DNA of 34,736 nucleotides. It comes from Clostridia bacterium (GTDB taxonomy: Bacteria; Bacillota; Clostridia; Christensenellales; CAG-138). The stretch is taken from the NCBI GenBank assembly GCA_017554455.1, contig JAFZIH010000021.1, forward strand, positions 1 to 34,736, given 5' to 3'. The position numbers and the translations under genes are program-made. Below are positions 21,762 to 30,666 of the stretch, in pieces (position 1 is the stretch's first letter; every line of letters starts with the position of its first letter). The notes beneath the pieces were generated by a model. The model was given only the letters and a program-made list of their open reading frames with translations. It made no database searches and was not told where the DNA came from.

Positions 21762-24071
21762 TCAATCCTCCTGCCATTCGTCGTGGATCAGTCCCGCCTC
21801 GGTAAACGCCGAAAAGAGATTGTGCGGGTTCATCGGAAGCTTCCGGAGCGGTACACCGGTCGCGTTGTAGATCGCGTTGCGGATCGCCGGTGCGCCGGAG
21901 CACGCGGGCGGCTCGCCGAGCGCCTTTGTGCCGAACTCGCTCGTGGGCTCGGGGTTTTCGATAAACGCCGCCTCTAAATCCGGATGGTCCATCACGGTCG
22001 AAAGCTTGTAGTCGAGCAGATTGTTGTTCAAAGGTCTACCGGTCTTCTGGTCGAACAGAAGCTGTTCACTTACGCCGTAGCCGATCGCCATCGACATGCC
22101 GCCGTGCACCTGTGCTTCCGCAAGCGCGGGGTTGATGAGGTTCCCGCAGTCGTGGACGTTCACAATGTTTTTCACCGTGACCTTGCACATCGGGATATCG
22201 ACCTCGACCTCCGCGAACGTGCAGCCGAATGAATACGCGTTGTTCTTGATCGTAAACGTGCTTTCCGCCGTGATATGCTCGCTGTCCGCCGGATTGTACT
22301 GCGCAGTCATGGCAAGCTCTTTGAGCGTGATAAGCGGCTTGCCGTCGGACTTACGCACCACGACGCCGTCCTTGATCTCCATATTGTGCTCGGACTGGCG
22401 TGTGAGCTTGTTCGCGTAGGCAAAGATCTTTTGTTTCAGAAGCTCTGCCGTCTGCCGGATCGAGAAGCCAGCGACGTAGGTCTGCCGGGACGCGTACGCG
22501 CCGAGGCCCGTGGGCGTCGTGTCGGTGTCCTGACAGGAGACAACATGCACGTCCTTATAGTTCTTTAACCCGATCGCTTCCGCCGCCATCTGCGCAAACG
22601 CCGTGTCCGCGCCCTGCCCGATCTCCGTCTCGCCGCCCTGCATCGTGACCGTGCCGTCGAGGTTTAAGAGCATGCGGTTCGACGAGGTTTCCAGCGCGAT
22701 CGGCCAGACCGCCGTGTTGTACCAGAACGACGCGCAGCCGATGCCGCGGCGGATCGGACCGGTATCCTTTGCGAATTCTTTGATCTTCTCGTCGTAGCCG
22801 ATCAGATCCTTGCCCTTTGCAAGGCATTCGCGGTGCGAATCGTAGTAGTTGCAGTTTTTGCTGAAGCCGTCGAAATACCCCTGCGGCATGATAAACTTGT
22901 TCCGGTATTCGACCGGGTCCATATGGACCGCGTGCGCGCATTCCTCGATGTTCGAATCGTTTGCGAACGACGCCTGCGGCATGCCGTAGCCGCGCATTGC
23001 GCCCGCCGCCGGGATGTTCGTATAGACGGTGTACGCGTCACATTCCATGTTGTCGCACGGATAGAGCTGCGGGAACGAGCCCATGGCTTTCGCGACGATG
23101 CTGTGTCCGTGGCTTGCGTACGCGCCTTGGTTCGAATAGAGATCGACCTTTCGCGCCGCCATGCTGCCGTCCGGTCGGATCCAGCTTGTGATGTGGAAGC
23201 GGATCGCGTGACGCACGCGATTCGAAACAAACGTCTCCTCGCGCGAACAGTCGACGCGGACCGGTCTGCCGCCCACCTGCGTGCAGCACCAAGCGCAGAG
23301 CGGCTCATAGAGCGCGTCCTGCTTATTGCCGAAGCCGCCGCCGATATAGGGCTTGATGATCTGGATGTCCGCCCAGGGACGACCGATCGCCTGTCCGACC
23401 ACGCGGCGGACGATGTGCGGAATCTGTGTGGAACTGACCACCGTGATCCGCCCGTTCTCCTCATAGGCGAAGCAGCCGTGATTTTCGATGTGGCAATGCT
23501 GCACCGTCGGCGTGTCGTACCAGCCCTCGACCTTGATGAGCCCGGGCTCTTTGATCGCCTCCGCGTAGTTGCCCTTGCGGACGGACGTGTGCTTTAAGAT
23601 GTTGTCCGGGCACGCGTCGTGCAGTACCGGCGCGCCGGCCTCCATCGCCTTCTGCACGTCGAGCACGAACGGAAGCGGCTCGTATTCCACCTTCAGCGCG
23701 CGTACGCCCTGCATGGCCGCAACCTCGTCCTCCGCAATGACGGCCGCGACGTCGTCGCCCCAGTAACGCACGTGCGTGTTTAAAAGCCGACGGTCGGCGA
23801 CGTCCTGATGCTCCGGGTCCATCGACCACGGATGCCCAGCCGTCGGAAAGTCGATCTCCGGCGCGTCGAAGCAGGTCAGAACTTTCACGACGCCCGGGAT
23901 CTTCACGGCTTCCGAGGTGTCGACCGACTTCACGAACCCGTGCGCGATCTCACTGTGCTTGATCCGCACATAGAGCGCGCCCGCGGGCATGCGGTCCTCA
24001 TAGTATTTCGTCCGTCCGGTCGCCTTGTCGAAGGCGTCCACGCGGATCTCGCTTTTCCCGACGATGCTCAT
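21762..24071 (-). CDS. xdhA: Xanthine dehydrogenase-type molybdenum subunit
   Basis: 769 aa catalytic subunit of a molybdopterin hydroxylase that oxidises purines or similar N-heterocycles with water as oxygen donor. Cofactor motifs in order: GGGFGNKQD near 246, AMRGYGMPQ near 358, QGGETEIGQG near 480, and GTKALGEPP near 727, whose Glu is the family's active-site base. Length and order match XdhA of E. coli. AAAGGG precedes the ATG. No molybdenum-cofactor or maturation gene is in the window. Substrate specificity (xanthine, hypoxanthine, nicotinate or other) cannot be fixed here. Confidence 0.94.
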   Translation of the reverse strand: MSIVGKSEIRVDAFDKATGRTKYYEDRMPAGALYVRIKHSEIAHGFVKSVDTSEAVKIPGVVKVLTCFDAPEIDFPTAGHPWSMDPEHQDVADRRLLNTHVRYWGDDVAAVIAEDEVAAMQGVRALKVEYEPLPFVLDVQKAMEAGAPVLHDACPDNILKHTSVRKGNYAEAIKEPGLIKVEGWYDTPTVQHCHIENHGCFAYEENGRITVVSSTQIPHIVRRVVGQAIGRPWADIQIIKPYIGGGFGNKQDALYEPLCAWCCTQVGGRPVRVDCSREETFVSNRVRHAIRFHITSWIRPDGSMAARKVDLYSNQGAYASHGHSIVAKAMGSFPQLYPCDNMECDAYTVYTNIPAAGAMRGYGMPQASFANDSNIEECAHAVHMDPVEYRNKFIMPQGYFDGFSKNCNYYDSHRECLAKGKDLIGYDEKIKEFAKDTGPIRRGIGCASFWYNTAVWPIALETSSNRMLLNLDGTVTMQGGETEIGQGADTAFAQMAAEAIGLKNYKDVHVVSCQDTDTTPTGLGAYASRQTYVAGFSIRQTAELLKQKIFAYANKLTRQSEHNMEIKDGVVVRKSDGKPLITLKELAMTAQYNPADSEHITAESTFTIKNNAYSFGCTFAEVEVDIPMCKVTVKNIVNVHDCGNLINPALAEAQVHGGMSMAIGYGVSEQLLFDQKTGRPLNNNLLDYKLSTVMDHPDLEAAFIENPEPTSEFGTKALGEPPACSGAPAIRNAIYNATGVPLRKLPMNPHNLFSAFTEAGLIHDEWQED

Positions 24072-24097
24072 ACCGTTCCCTTTCGCAATGTATACTT

Positions 24098-24114
24098 ATA
24101 CTTGTATCAAGTAT
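24098..24114. promoter_or_regulatory. Palindromic operator candidate upstream of xdhA
   Basis: ATACTTG-TAT-CAAGTAT, a perfect 7-bp inverted repeat 27 bp before the xdhA start, overlapping a TATACT that could be the -10 box. No strong -35, so the operon may depend on an activator or be repressed here. Confidence 0.5.
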
Positions 24115-24204
24115 AACACCATTCCATCCATTCGAAAAGAGGGAAAATATACATTTCATTATGTTTTTGAGAGAATAACGCATCTGCACGTTTTGCGGAC
24201 ATGC

Positions 24205-24232
24205 AAAAAAGAGACTGTTGACAGTCTCTTTT
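24205..24232. terminator. Terminator of the TIR-RCC1 operon
   Basis: AAAAGAGACT-GTTGAC-AGTCTCTTTT with T/A runs on both sides; on the minus strand it lies about 20 bp after the TIR-RCC1 stop. Confidence 0.8.
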
Positions 24233-24252
24233 CATATGACGCCGTAAAAGGT

Positions 24253-25893
24253 TCAATCCGGCTGTTTGATGTTCTGTATCTCGGAAACATCGCATTGACC
24301 GCTTTCGTTGTTTCCTTCCGCGTAAAGCGTACCGTCGCTTTTCAGACCGACCGCGTGATATCCGCCCGCTGCGATCTCGGTCACCTGCGTCCAGTCGAGT
24401 GACGGGAACGGAACGTCGATTTCCTGACAGCCGCAGACGCGCACTTCGCCGCCCGCCGTCAGACCGACCGTGTAGCCGCCGCCTGCCGCAATGGAAACCA
24501 TATCGGTCCAATCGGTCACATCGCACTGTCCGTACGCGTTTTTACCCGTCGCGACGACCGTGCCGTCTTCGAGAATCGCAACCGTGTGCGCCCAGCCGGC
24601 GCTGATCATTACGACGTTATGCCACTCTGAAACGTTGCATTGCCCGTCCTCGTTTTCGCCGGTCGCGACGACTGTACCGTCCTTCTTCAATCCGACCGAA
24701 TGATGACCGCCCGCTGCGACTGCAACGAGGTCCGTCCATTCGGTCACGTCGCACTGTCCGTAATCGTTCGATCCGCATGCGACGCAGGTCCCGTCTGCGC
24801 GCAGACCGATCGTATGACGGTCACAAGCCGATACGGCGATCAGGTCTTTCCAATCATCTCCGGTCACTTCACACTGTCCGTATTGATTATTGCCTTTCGC
24901 GAGGACAGTCCCGTCCTTCTTTAATCCGACGGTATAATAATACCCTGCTGAAATCGAAACGATATCCTTCCAGTCGTCCAGATCGCATTGCCCATTCGTG
25001 TTGTGTCCGATGCCGCGAAGCGTTCCGTCCTCCTGTATCATGATCGTGTGATAGCGTCCCGCGCTCAATGTGACGTGCTTTTGCGTCTGCGCCGTAAAGG
25101 GCGTCGGTTCCGGCTCGGGCGTCGGTTCCGGTTCGGGCGTCGTCGGATTTTCGGTCTCGGTCGATCCTGCACTTTCCGGCGTTTCGGTCTCTGTCGATAC
25201 CGGTTCTGTCGGCTGTTGCGTCACTGCAGACGTTTCGATCGGCGTCTGATTCTTCCGTCCTTTTCCGAGCAGAATGACAACCGCGATCAATGCCGAAAGA
25301 AGAACGACGCTTCCGACAACCACCGGGATCAGCGGGAATTTTCCGGCCTTTTTTTCGGGTTTCTGCACGGGTTTCCGTTCGGGTTTCTGTACGGGCTTCC
25401 GTTCTGGATTCTGTACGGGTTTCTGCGTTTCCTCACGCACGGGTGCACGTTCCGGTTCCTGCGGCTGAACGGGCTCAGCGGGCTTGTTGACCGAGTACCT
25501 TCCGAGATACTTCTGGATGTCGATGATCATGCGGGAAAGCATGCCGTCGAAGTCGGCGTACGCCATGTATTGCTGAACGTTGCTCAGATAGAAGCGGTAT
25601 TCGCCCGTCAGCGGCGTATTCTCGATGATGAAAGGCATGATCCGCTTTTTTTCGTTGATCGCGATATCGACTTCCTTTGAGACCCAAACAGACGACATCG
25701 AAGCTTTTGAGATCAGAACGATAAAAACCTCCGCGTTATGGATCGCGTTTGGTATCTGCTGCGCGTAGCTCTGTCCGCCCTGGATGCAGTCCGGTGCGAT
25801 CCAGCATGCGACGCCGGCGTTTTCAAGACGTCTGCGCAGCAAATCCGCGGTATTGTATTCTGATGAATGATAGCTGATAAATACGTCGTGCAC
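24253..25893 (-). CDS. TIR domain / transmembrane / RCC1-repeat protein
   Basis: 546 aa from GTG at 25893, six bases after GGAGGTG; upstream ATG frames have poorer sites. Residues 1-130 are a TIR domain (HDVFISYHSSE, the C-terminal SSVWVSKEVDIAI with Glu74 at the position of the NADase catalytic Glu, and MPFII). Residues 137-184 are a repetitive Pro/Lys/Gln linker; 187-210 one membrane helix; then a Thr/Pro/Glu spacer. Residues about 280-546 are seven RCC1-type blades with the repeated pattern AAG-HTVGL-DGTV-A-G-N-GQCDV. The TIR is therefore cytoplasmic and the propeller outside. It could signal, degrade NAD, or bind surface ligands; no function is proven. Last gene of the plsC-gltS-ywaF unit. 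Confidence 0.88.
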   Translation of the reverse strand: MHDVFISYHSSEYNTADLLRRRLENAGVACWIAPDCIQGGQSYAQQIPNAIHNAEVFIVLISKASMSSVWVSKEVDIAINEKKRIMPFIIENTPLTGEYRFYLSNVQQYMAYADFDGMLSRMIIDIQKYLGRYSVNKPAEPVQPQEPERAPVREETQKPVQNPERKPVQKPERKPVQKPEKKAGKFPLIPVVVGSVVLLSALIAVVILLGKGRKNQTPIETSAVTQQPTEPVSTETETPESAGSTETENPTTPEPEPTPEPEPTPFTAQTQKHVTLSAGRYHTIMIQEDGTLRGIGHNTNGQCDLDDWKDIVSISAGYYYTVGLKKDGTVLAKGNNQYGQCEVTGDDWKDLIAVSACDRHTIGLRADGTCVACGSNDYGQCDVTEWTDLVAVAAGGHHSVGLKKDGTVVATGENEDGQCNVSEWHNVVMISAGWAHTVAILEDGTVVATGKNAYGQCDVTDWTDMVSIAAGGGYTVGLTAGGEVRVCGCQEIDVPFPSLDWTQVTEIAAGGYHAVGLKSDGTLYAEGNNESGQCDVSEIQNIKQPD

Positions 25894-25958
25894 CGCCGAC
25901 ACCTCCATATAATCTATATACAGCTTACCATAATCGATTGTGTTCCGCAATCATTTTT

Positions 25959-26750
25959 TCAACAATTCCGGGCTTTTTTCCGTTTGACGCGGTCCGCGAT
26001 CGCGAACGGCGTCGTCACGAGCGACATGTATGCAAGCAGGATCACGGCGCCGGGCAGCAGGTACAGAACCGGCACGGGGATCCAGCTCCAGAAGAGTTTG
26101 AGGATCGAGATGCCCTCGTGCTCCATCGTGAAGAAGTAGTTCGCGCGTTCGTAGAGCCCGGTCTTGATGAGCAGCAGGTTGATCCCGGTGATGACGAGCA
26201 GCAGGATCACGATCGTCAGGATCGTCTTCGGGAAATCCTTGAACTTCGGGCGGTAGAAGCCAAACGTCGCAAGCGCAAGCCCTTCGATGATGATCATGAA
26301 GTGCGTGCCGTAGAAGCCGAGCATGCGCGGCAGAAAGATCGAATAGCCGTCAAAGCCGACCGCGGGAGAAAGCAGCGCCATCAGCGCGCCGAGCGGCGCA
26401 AGGAAGAAACTGAAGCTCTTGACCGGTCTCAAATCGAACGCGACCGCGATCGGGATCAGCATCATGTTGATGTTGCAGAGCTGCAGCGGAAGCTCCGCCC
26501 ACCACGTAAAGCCGCCGCGCGTTTCGATCACGAGTTTGTCGTACTCCGTGTCGATCGACAGGAAGTATTTATAGACGAAGAAACCTGCGAACGTGATGAG
26601 GCACGCCGTGATCAGCACGATCTTTTTCGTCTTTTCGCTGCGGTTTTTCACCAATAAGCTTGCGACGACGAGCAGCGCAATAAACGCCGCAAACGTCGCG
26701 AAGAACAGCGGATTGAACGTGCGCATGATCCAGAATGAATCTTGTGACAT
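25959..26750 (-). CDS. YwaF-like (TIGR02206) integral membrane protein
   Basis: 263 aa with about seven hydrophobic segments. The conserved LPLQLCNINMMLIPIA (about 88-103) and an FYGTHFMIIIEG segment match the uncharacterised YwaF/TIGR02206 family. Function unknown. AAGGAGGG lies upstream of the start, 27 bp after gltS; the TIR-RCC1 gene follows 65 bp downstream. Confidence 0.82.
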   Translation of the reverse strand: MSQDSFWIMRTFNPLFFATFAAFIALLVVASLLVKNRSEKTKKIVLITACLITFAGFFVYKYFLSIDTEYDKLVIETRGGFTWWAELPLQLCNINMMLIPIAVAFDLRPVKSFSFFLAPLGALMALLSPAVGFDGYSIFLPRMLGFYGTHFMIIIEGLALATFGFYRPKFKDFPKTILTIVILLLVITGINLLLIKTGLYERANYFFTMEHEGISILKLFWSWIPVPVLYLLPGAVILLAYMSLVTTPFAIADRVKRKKARNC

Positions 26751-26777
26751 GGAATAGCCCTCCTTATTGATACCGTA

Positions 26778-28193
26778 TTATGCTTCTTTTGTTTCGGCTT
26801 CCGGCTGCTCCTCCGGCTTTTTCTTTCTCCCGAAGATGCGGCTTCTGAACAGGATCACGTTCATCACCGCGAAGAAACCGACGAGGATCAGAAGCGTCAG
26901 GATCGGCTGCTTCGGCGCGAACGTGGCTAAAAGCATCATCGGGAAGCCGAACACGATCGCCGGGAAGTTCTGATAGACAAGGTTATCTGCGGCGGGTGTG
27001 GTGAAGTTGCCGTCGATCTCACGAAGCAGGATGACGCCGGTACTTGCCGTGCCGGTCAGCATGCCGTACATGGCGAGGAACTGCTCCTCCTGGTATTCCG
27101 GGAACAGCGTTTTAGCGACGATACGGTTATAGATATACGTGATGACAAGCCCGACCGCACCCATGATCAGGATGATGCCCCAGTAGTTCTCGAGAACCGA
27201 GAAGCGGATCGCGGCGATACCCGCGACGATCATGAGATCGAAGAAAAAGTTCGACGCGCGCGTCATCAGAAACGCGTCGGCATAGTCCTTTTTCAGTACG
27301 TTCTTTTTGCGAAGCCAGTTCATAAAGAGCTTGACGAGCGTCGCGGTAAGCACGCCGAGCAGGAAGTTGAATCCGAATACAACGGATTTCATGCCCGGCA
27401 GCAGCGCGCCGAGGCCGAACATCAGCAGGTAAGCGAGGAAATACGCCGTAAAGATCAAAGCGATCTGTACGGTGAGCCGGTCGATGCTTTCTTTCATCGG
27501 GAGCTTCCGATCGCCCGCCGCAGCCGCGGTCTTTGCCTGCTCCTCAGGGTTTTCGACCTTGATCTTGCCGCGCTTTTTGAGAATGTTCATATGGATGACG
27601 CCGCCGATGCTCGCGGAAAGGAAGCCGAGCGCCGCGATGGTGAGGCCGAAGCTCTTGCCGCCCGTAAAGCCGTAATCCGCTTCAAAGATGTTGCCGTAGT
27701 TCATCGCCTGACCGGTGCCCTGCCCGTATCCGAACGGCAGCAGAATGCCCGCCGCGTTGAAAAAGCCCTTGACGAGCAGCGCCGCGACGACGGAGATGCC
27801 GAGACCGAAGATGCCCTGTAAGAGGTATGTCGAGACCGTCGTCACGCCGGTGTTGAAGATCTCGCCCGTGCGCTTTTTGGTAAGCTTCCCCTTGGACGGC
27901 TTGAATGCGGACGCGATAAAGCCGAGCGCGAGGCAGTGGTACGTGATGAGCTCGAGCATCGCCGTGCCGTTCTCGCCGAAGAACTTCGTGTCGAACATGT
28001 TCTCATGTGCGAAGAGCTTGTACACGCCCGCGACCGCGATCAGAATGCCGCCGCCAAGCACCGAGGTCGGGATCAACGAATTTTTAAGAAACGGGATCGC
28101 CTTCCGAAGCATGCTCGCCGCGAGCAGACTCAGAAGCAGAACGGCGACGATGTTGACCGTGCTCCACACGTTAAAGTCCCAGAAATTTTCCAT
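26778..28193 (-). CDS. GltS-family sodium:glutamate symporter-like transporter
   Basis: 471 aa with about 10-12 membrane segments. GltS signatures: LLPFGYGQGTGQAMNYG near residue 155 and its inverted-repeat partner AMYGMLTGTASTGVILLRE near 375. The C-terminus is charged (KKKPEEQPEAE). The substrate is likely glutamate or a related dicarboxylate, brought in with Na+. The start lies inside the end of the plsC-like gene (23-bp overlap), so the two are coupled. Confidence 0.86.
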   Translation of the reverse strand: MENFWDFNVWSTVNIVAVLLLSLLAASMLRKAIPFLKNSLIPTSVLGGGILIAVAGVYKLFAHENMFDTKFFGENGTAMLELITYHCLALGFIASAFKPSKGKLTKKRTGEIFNTGVTTVSTYLLQGIFGLGISVVAALLVKGFFNAAGILLPFGYGQGTGQAMNYGNIFEADYGFTGGKSFGLTIAALGFLSASIGGVIHMNILKKRGKIKVENPEEQAKTAAAAGDRKLPMKESIDRLTVQIALIFTAYFLAYLLMFGLGALLPGMKSVVFGFNFLLGVLTATLVKLFMNWLRKKNVLKKDYADAFLMTRASNFFFDLMIVAGIAAIRFSVLENYWGIILIMGAVGLVITYIYNRIVAKTLFPEYQEEQFLAMYGMLTGTASTGVILLREIDGNFTTPAADNLVYQNFPAIVFGFPMMLLATFAPKQPILTLLILVGFFAVMNVILFRSRIFGRKKKPEEQPEAETKEA

Positions 28194-29376
28194 CCTTGTC
28201 TCCCCTGTCGATATTCTTGCTGCTGTAACAGATGTTCACGTATTTCAGCGCGTTGAAACGCTTGTCACCTCTGAGCTGCCAGGTGCGCTCCTGTGCGTAC
28301 AGATTCAGCTTGTTGCGTCCGAGCACCGTCGCCGCGCGAAGCGTTTCAAACGGCAGAACGATCGATTCATCCGCATCGATCTCGGCGCGATCGCCGTAAA
28401 GCCGCAGGGTCACGCCCTTTCGGATCAGTTTCTTTCTGCGGCCGAGCTCGACGTCATACAGATCCGCCGTATCGGTAAAGAGCGGCTTGTCCGTATATGC
28501 GGACAGATCGAGCTTCCCGATGAAATCGCTCTGCGCGTCGTACCATTCCGCCACGGAACCGAACGGGAAATCGAATCCCACGCCGGTCAGCCGCTTGTCC
28601 TCGCCGTAGACGATCCGCCGTCCGCAGGTTTGGCATGCGATCTCGTTTCCGTCGCTCTCGAACTTACTTAGACCGCAGTACGGACACCAATAGACCGCGC
28701 GTTCGAGGTATTCGGCTTTCCGGTCGGAACGGAACGTGCCGCCCGTCGAGCCCTCATTGATATAGAGCCCTTCGCGGATCGCGTTCATCAGCTCGTCGTT
28801 CGACATGGCAGCGGCTTCCTCCGGCTCGATCACGCGCGAAACGTACGAGCGCATTGCGCCTTTTCTCCTCCTGTCGCTCCAGCGCGGCTCAACGCCGTAA
28901 CCGCCCTCGATCCGATAGAGCGCGATCGGCAATCCGAGCTTTTTGGCAAGGGACGCGATCGCGGGATTGATGTATTCCGTCTTGCCGGAATAGGTCCGGT
29001 TCCCCTCCGGCGCGATCGCGATCGTGCCGCCTTCCTTCGCGACGCGGATGCAGGTCTTGACGGCCTTGAGGTCGGTCGTCGATTTCACGATCGGGATCGG
29101 CGCAACGGCAAAGCGCAAGAGCGAGGATGCGAATCCGAGCGAAAAGATATCCTCGGTCGCAACGTAATAGATCGGGCCCGAAAACGACAGGCCGACGAAA
29201 AACTGATCGAACGGCGTCTGGTGGTTATAGAGCACGAGATACGGTCGTTTGCCCTGTTCCTTGAACGGTTCCGGCTTCGCGCGGTACATGCGCCGCGCGA
29301 TCGGTCCGAAGCACACCCGCGCAAGCGCCGTAAAAACGCTGTGCCGTTTTTTGATCCATTTGCTGTCTTTCTTCAT
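28171..29376 (-). CDS. PlsC-like acyltransferase with C-terminal zinc ribbon
   Basis: 401 aa from ATG 29376. The acyltransferase domain (about 25-220) shows NHQTPFD (HX4D) near 51-57, then the PEGNRTYSG block typical of 1-acylglycerol-3-phosphate acyltransferases. Unusual is the extra C-terminal half: a zinc ribbon (CPYC near 255, CQTC near 273) and a beta-rich domain of about 110 residues. Ordinary PlsC is about 240 aa. It would act at the inner membrane face on lysophospholipid or a related acceptor. First gene of a probable four-gene operon. Confidence 0.84.
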   Translation of the reverse strand: MKKDSKWIKKRHSVFTALARVCFGPIARRMYRAKPEPFKEQGKRPYLVLYNHQTPFDQFFVGLSFSGPIYYVATEDIFSLGFASSLLRFAVAPIPIVKSTTDLKAVKTCIRVAKEGGTIAIAPEGNRTYSGKTEYINPAIASLAKKLGLPIALYRIEGGYGVEPRWSDRRRKGAMRSYVSRVIEPEEAAAMSNDELMNAIREGLYINEGSTGGTFRSDRKAEYLERAVYWCPYCGLSKFESDGNEIACQTCGRRIVYGEDKRLTGVGFDFPFGSVAEWYDAQSDFIGKLDLSAYTDKPLFTDTADLYDVELGRRKKLIRKGVTLRLYGDRAEIDADESIVLPFETLRAATVLGRNKLNLYAQERTWQLRGDKRFNALKYVNICYSSKNIDRGDKDGKFLGL

Positions 29377-29409
29377 GTCCGGACACAATCTCCAAATTTT
29401 GCTGTTTAT

Positions 29410-29438
29410 AATATAACATTTTCCGCGCCGGATGGCAA
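29410..29438 (-). promoter_or_regulatory. Promoter of the plsC-gltS-ywaF-TIR unit
   Basis: TTGCCA (29433-29438), 17-bp spacer, TATATT (29410-29415). Confidence 0.6.
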
Positions 29439-29465
29439 TTCTTTTTTTGCGTCCGCAAAAGCAGC

Positions 29466-29497
29466 AAAACCTCCCCTGCCCCGAAAGGCAAAAGAGG
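29466..29497 (-). terminator. Terminator of the 78-aa gene
   Basis: Minus strand CCTCTTTTGCC-TTTC-GGGGCAGGGGAGG (with G-U pairs) then TTTTGC. Very similar to the terminator at 29915-29947. Confidence 0.65.
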
Positions 29498-29571
29498 TTC
29501 CCCGAAGCGAAAGCTTTGCGCCGCACGGTCCCGGCAAAGCGGAATATCCGACTTCGTCCGGAAGATCGGCT

Positions 29572-29808
29572 TTATGTGTTTTTGCGCGCTTCCGCCATCC
29601 AGCGGAGCGCTTCGACTTCATGATCCTCCAGAAGATAATACTCTCTGCAGAAGGAATATGCCGATCCGATGTTGTATTCATGCTCTTCCACGGAATAGTA
29701 TGTTCCGGTTTCGTCTGCGCCGACGGAATAGACGATATGATCGTTATGATCGACATCATAGGTAAACAGAAGCGTAACGCGCCCGTTCGGCGTTCCTGCT
29801 CTTTTCAT
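29572..29808 (-). CDS. Small acidic protein of unknown function (78 aa)
   Basis: The ATG at 29808 follows GGGAGG at 7 nt; stop TAA. It reads as a small soluble alpha/beta protein with an acidic middle (YDVDHNDHIVYSVGADETG) and EHEVEALRWM-like C-terminal helix. No signal, membrane helix or metal motif. I do not recognise it. It has its own promoter and terminator. Confidence 0.7.
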   Translation of the reverse strand: MKRAGTPNGRVTLLFTYDVDHNDHIVYSVGADETGTYYSVEEHEYNIGSAYSFCREYYLLEDHEVEALRWMAEARKNT

Positions 29809-29884
29809 GATCCGTCCTCCCGAAAATGCTGCGTTTTGCGAAAGCGCCGTTACCAAACGACGTCCCGGCCGATCCTTCGGGACG

Positions 29885-29913
29885 ATTATACCACAGCCGG
29901 GTTTTTCCCGCAA
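29885..29913 (-). promoter_or_regulatory. Promoter of the 78-aa gene
   Basis: TTGCGG (29908-29913), 17-bp spacer, TATAAT (29885-29890) preceded by TG (extended -10). Confidence 0.65.
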
Positions 29914-29914
29914 C

Positions 29915-29947
29915 GAAAAAACCTCTCCTGCCCGAAGGCAACAGAGG
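29915..29947 (-). terminator. Terminator downstream of the four-helix-bundle gene
   Basis: Minus strand CCTCTGTTGCC-TTCG-GGCAGGAGAGG then TTTTTT. It overlaps the -35 region of the next promoter by only a few bases. Confidence 0.75.
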
Positions 29948-30033
29948 GTGCTTTGATGTCAAAGGATTATCTGATAATCTGCTTTATGAGTCATTATTGT
30001 TTAATGTTCACCCTTCGGCTGAACACACACGAT

Positions 30034-30396
30034 TCATTGATCCGTGTACGTATTTTGCTTTGCGGTTCTGCACGAAGCGACGAGCATTACGCGAATCGCG
30101 GTGCATTGATCGTTCAGCGCTCTAAAAGCTGATTCGTCAATTAGATTCGTACGGTAAAGAAGCTCAAGCCAGTATCCGGTCTCGCTGGCTTCTTTCAGGG
30201 CAATCTCAAGCTTTGAAATGAAATCCTTCTTACCTTGTGCGTAATTCGCCTCGTAGATATTTGCTCCGATTGACGTACCGCTTCTGCCGATCTGGTTGGC
30301 GATAACAGTTTCATGCTTTTCACGCAAATCTTTAACAAGATGAATGATCTGAACGGAGAAATCCATGGACATCTCGGCAAGCTTATTCTCTTTCAT
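30034..30396 (-). CDS. Four-helix-bundle protein (TIGR02436 / 23S rRNA intervening-sequence type)
   Basis: 120 aa from ATG 30396 with GGAGGT 8 nt upstream. The family pattern is clear: MDFSVQIIHLV near 10, then IANQIGRSGTSIGANIYEANYAQGKKDFISKLEIALKEASETGYWLELL in the middle. These small helical proteins are often encoded in rRNA intervening sequences or near repeats and are sometimes seen as diversity-generating accessory proteins. Function not established. It lies next to the hairpin array at 30453-30625. Confidence 0.88.
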   Translation of the reverse strand: MKENKLAEMSMDFSVQIIHLVKDLREKHETVIANQIGRSGTSIGANIYEANYAQGKKDFISKLEIALKEASETGYWLELLYRTNLIDESAFRALNDQCTAIRVMLVASCRTAKQNTYTDQ

Positions 30397-30452
30397 AAAA
30401 AAATACCTCCATATGATATATAAATATACCATATAAATGATGAGGAATCAAC

Positions 30453-30625
30453 GATGTCGGCGTTATACGCCTTATGATGTTTCTCCGCTTCGCTCCGAAA
30501 TGATGTCGCGTCACTTCGTGCCGCAATGATATGATGTTTGCCCTCCATGTGCCGCAGCACACATCATTGCCGAAGGCAACATCATCAGCGAAGCGGCATC
30601 ATTTGCCCGCCAGGGCAAACATCAT
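30453..30625. repeat. Hairpin array with ATGATG / CATCAT linkers (about seven units)
   Basis: ATGATG at 30474, 30500 and 30531 (partial copies at 30453 and 30526), then CATCAT at 30562, 30580, 30597 and 30620, so linker orientation inverts at the centre. Between them are short palindromes such as GGCG-TTATA-CGCC, TGTGC-CGCA-GCACA, TTGCC-GAA-GGCAA and TTTGCCC-GCCA-GGGCAAA. It occupies the gene-free region 30433-30627 between a terminator and the four-helix-bundle gene. Confidence 0.72.
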
Positions 30626-30627
30626 GC

Positions 30628-30664
30628 AAAAAGCAGTGATTTGATTTACAAATCACTGCTTTTT
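30628..30664 (-). terminator. Terminator of the tRNA-Val / ncRNA / tRNA-Gln unit
   Basis: AAAAAGCAGTGATTTG (30628-30643) pairs perfectly over 16 bp with CAAATCACTGCTTTTT (30649-30664). It starts 3 bp after the tRNA-Gln CCA end. Confidence 0.88.
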
Positions 30665-30666
30665 GA

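Noticed and set aside
24253-25950. TIR-RCC1 gene as part of a classical phage-defence island
   Set aside because: Its neighbours are lipid, transport and unknown membrane genes; no Thoeris, CBASS or restriction gene is near.
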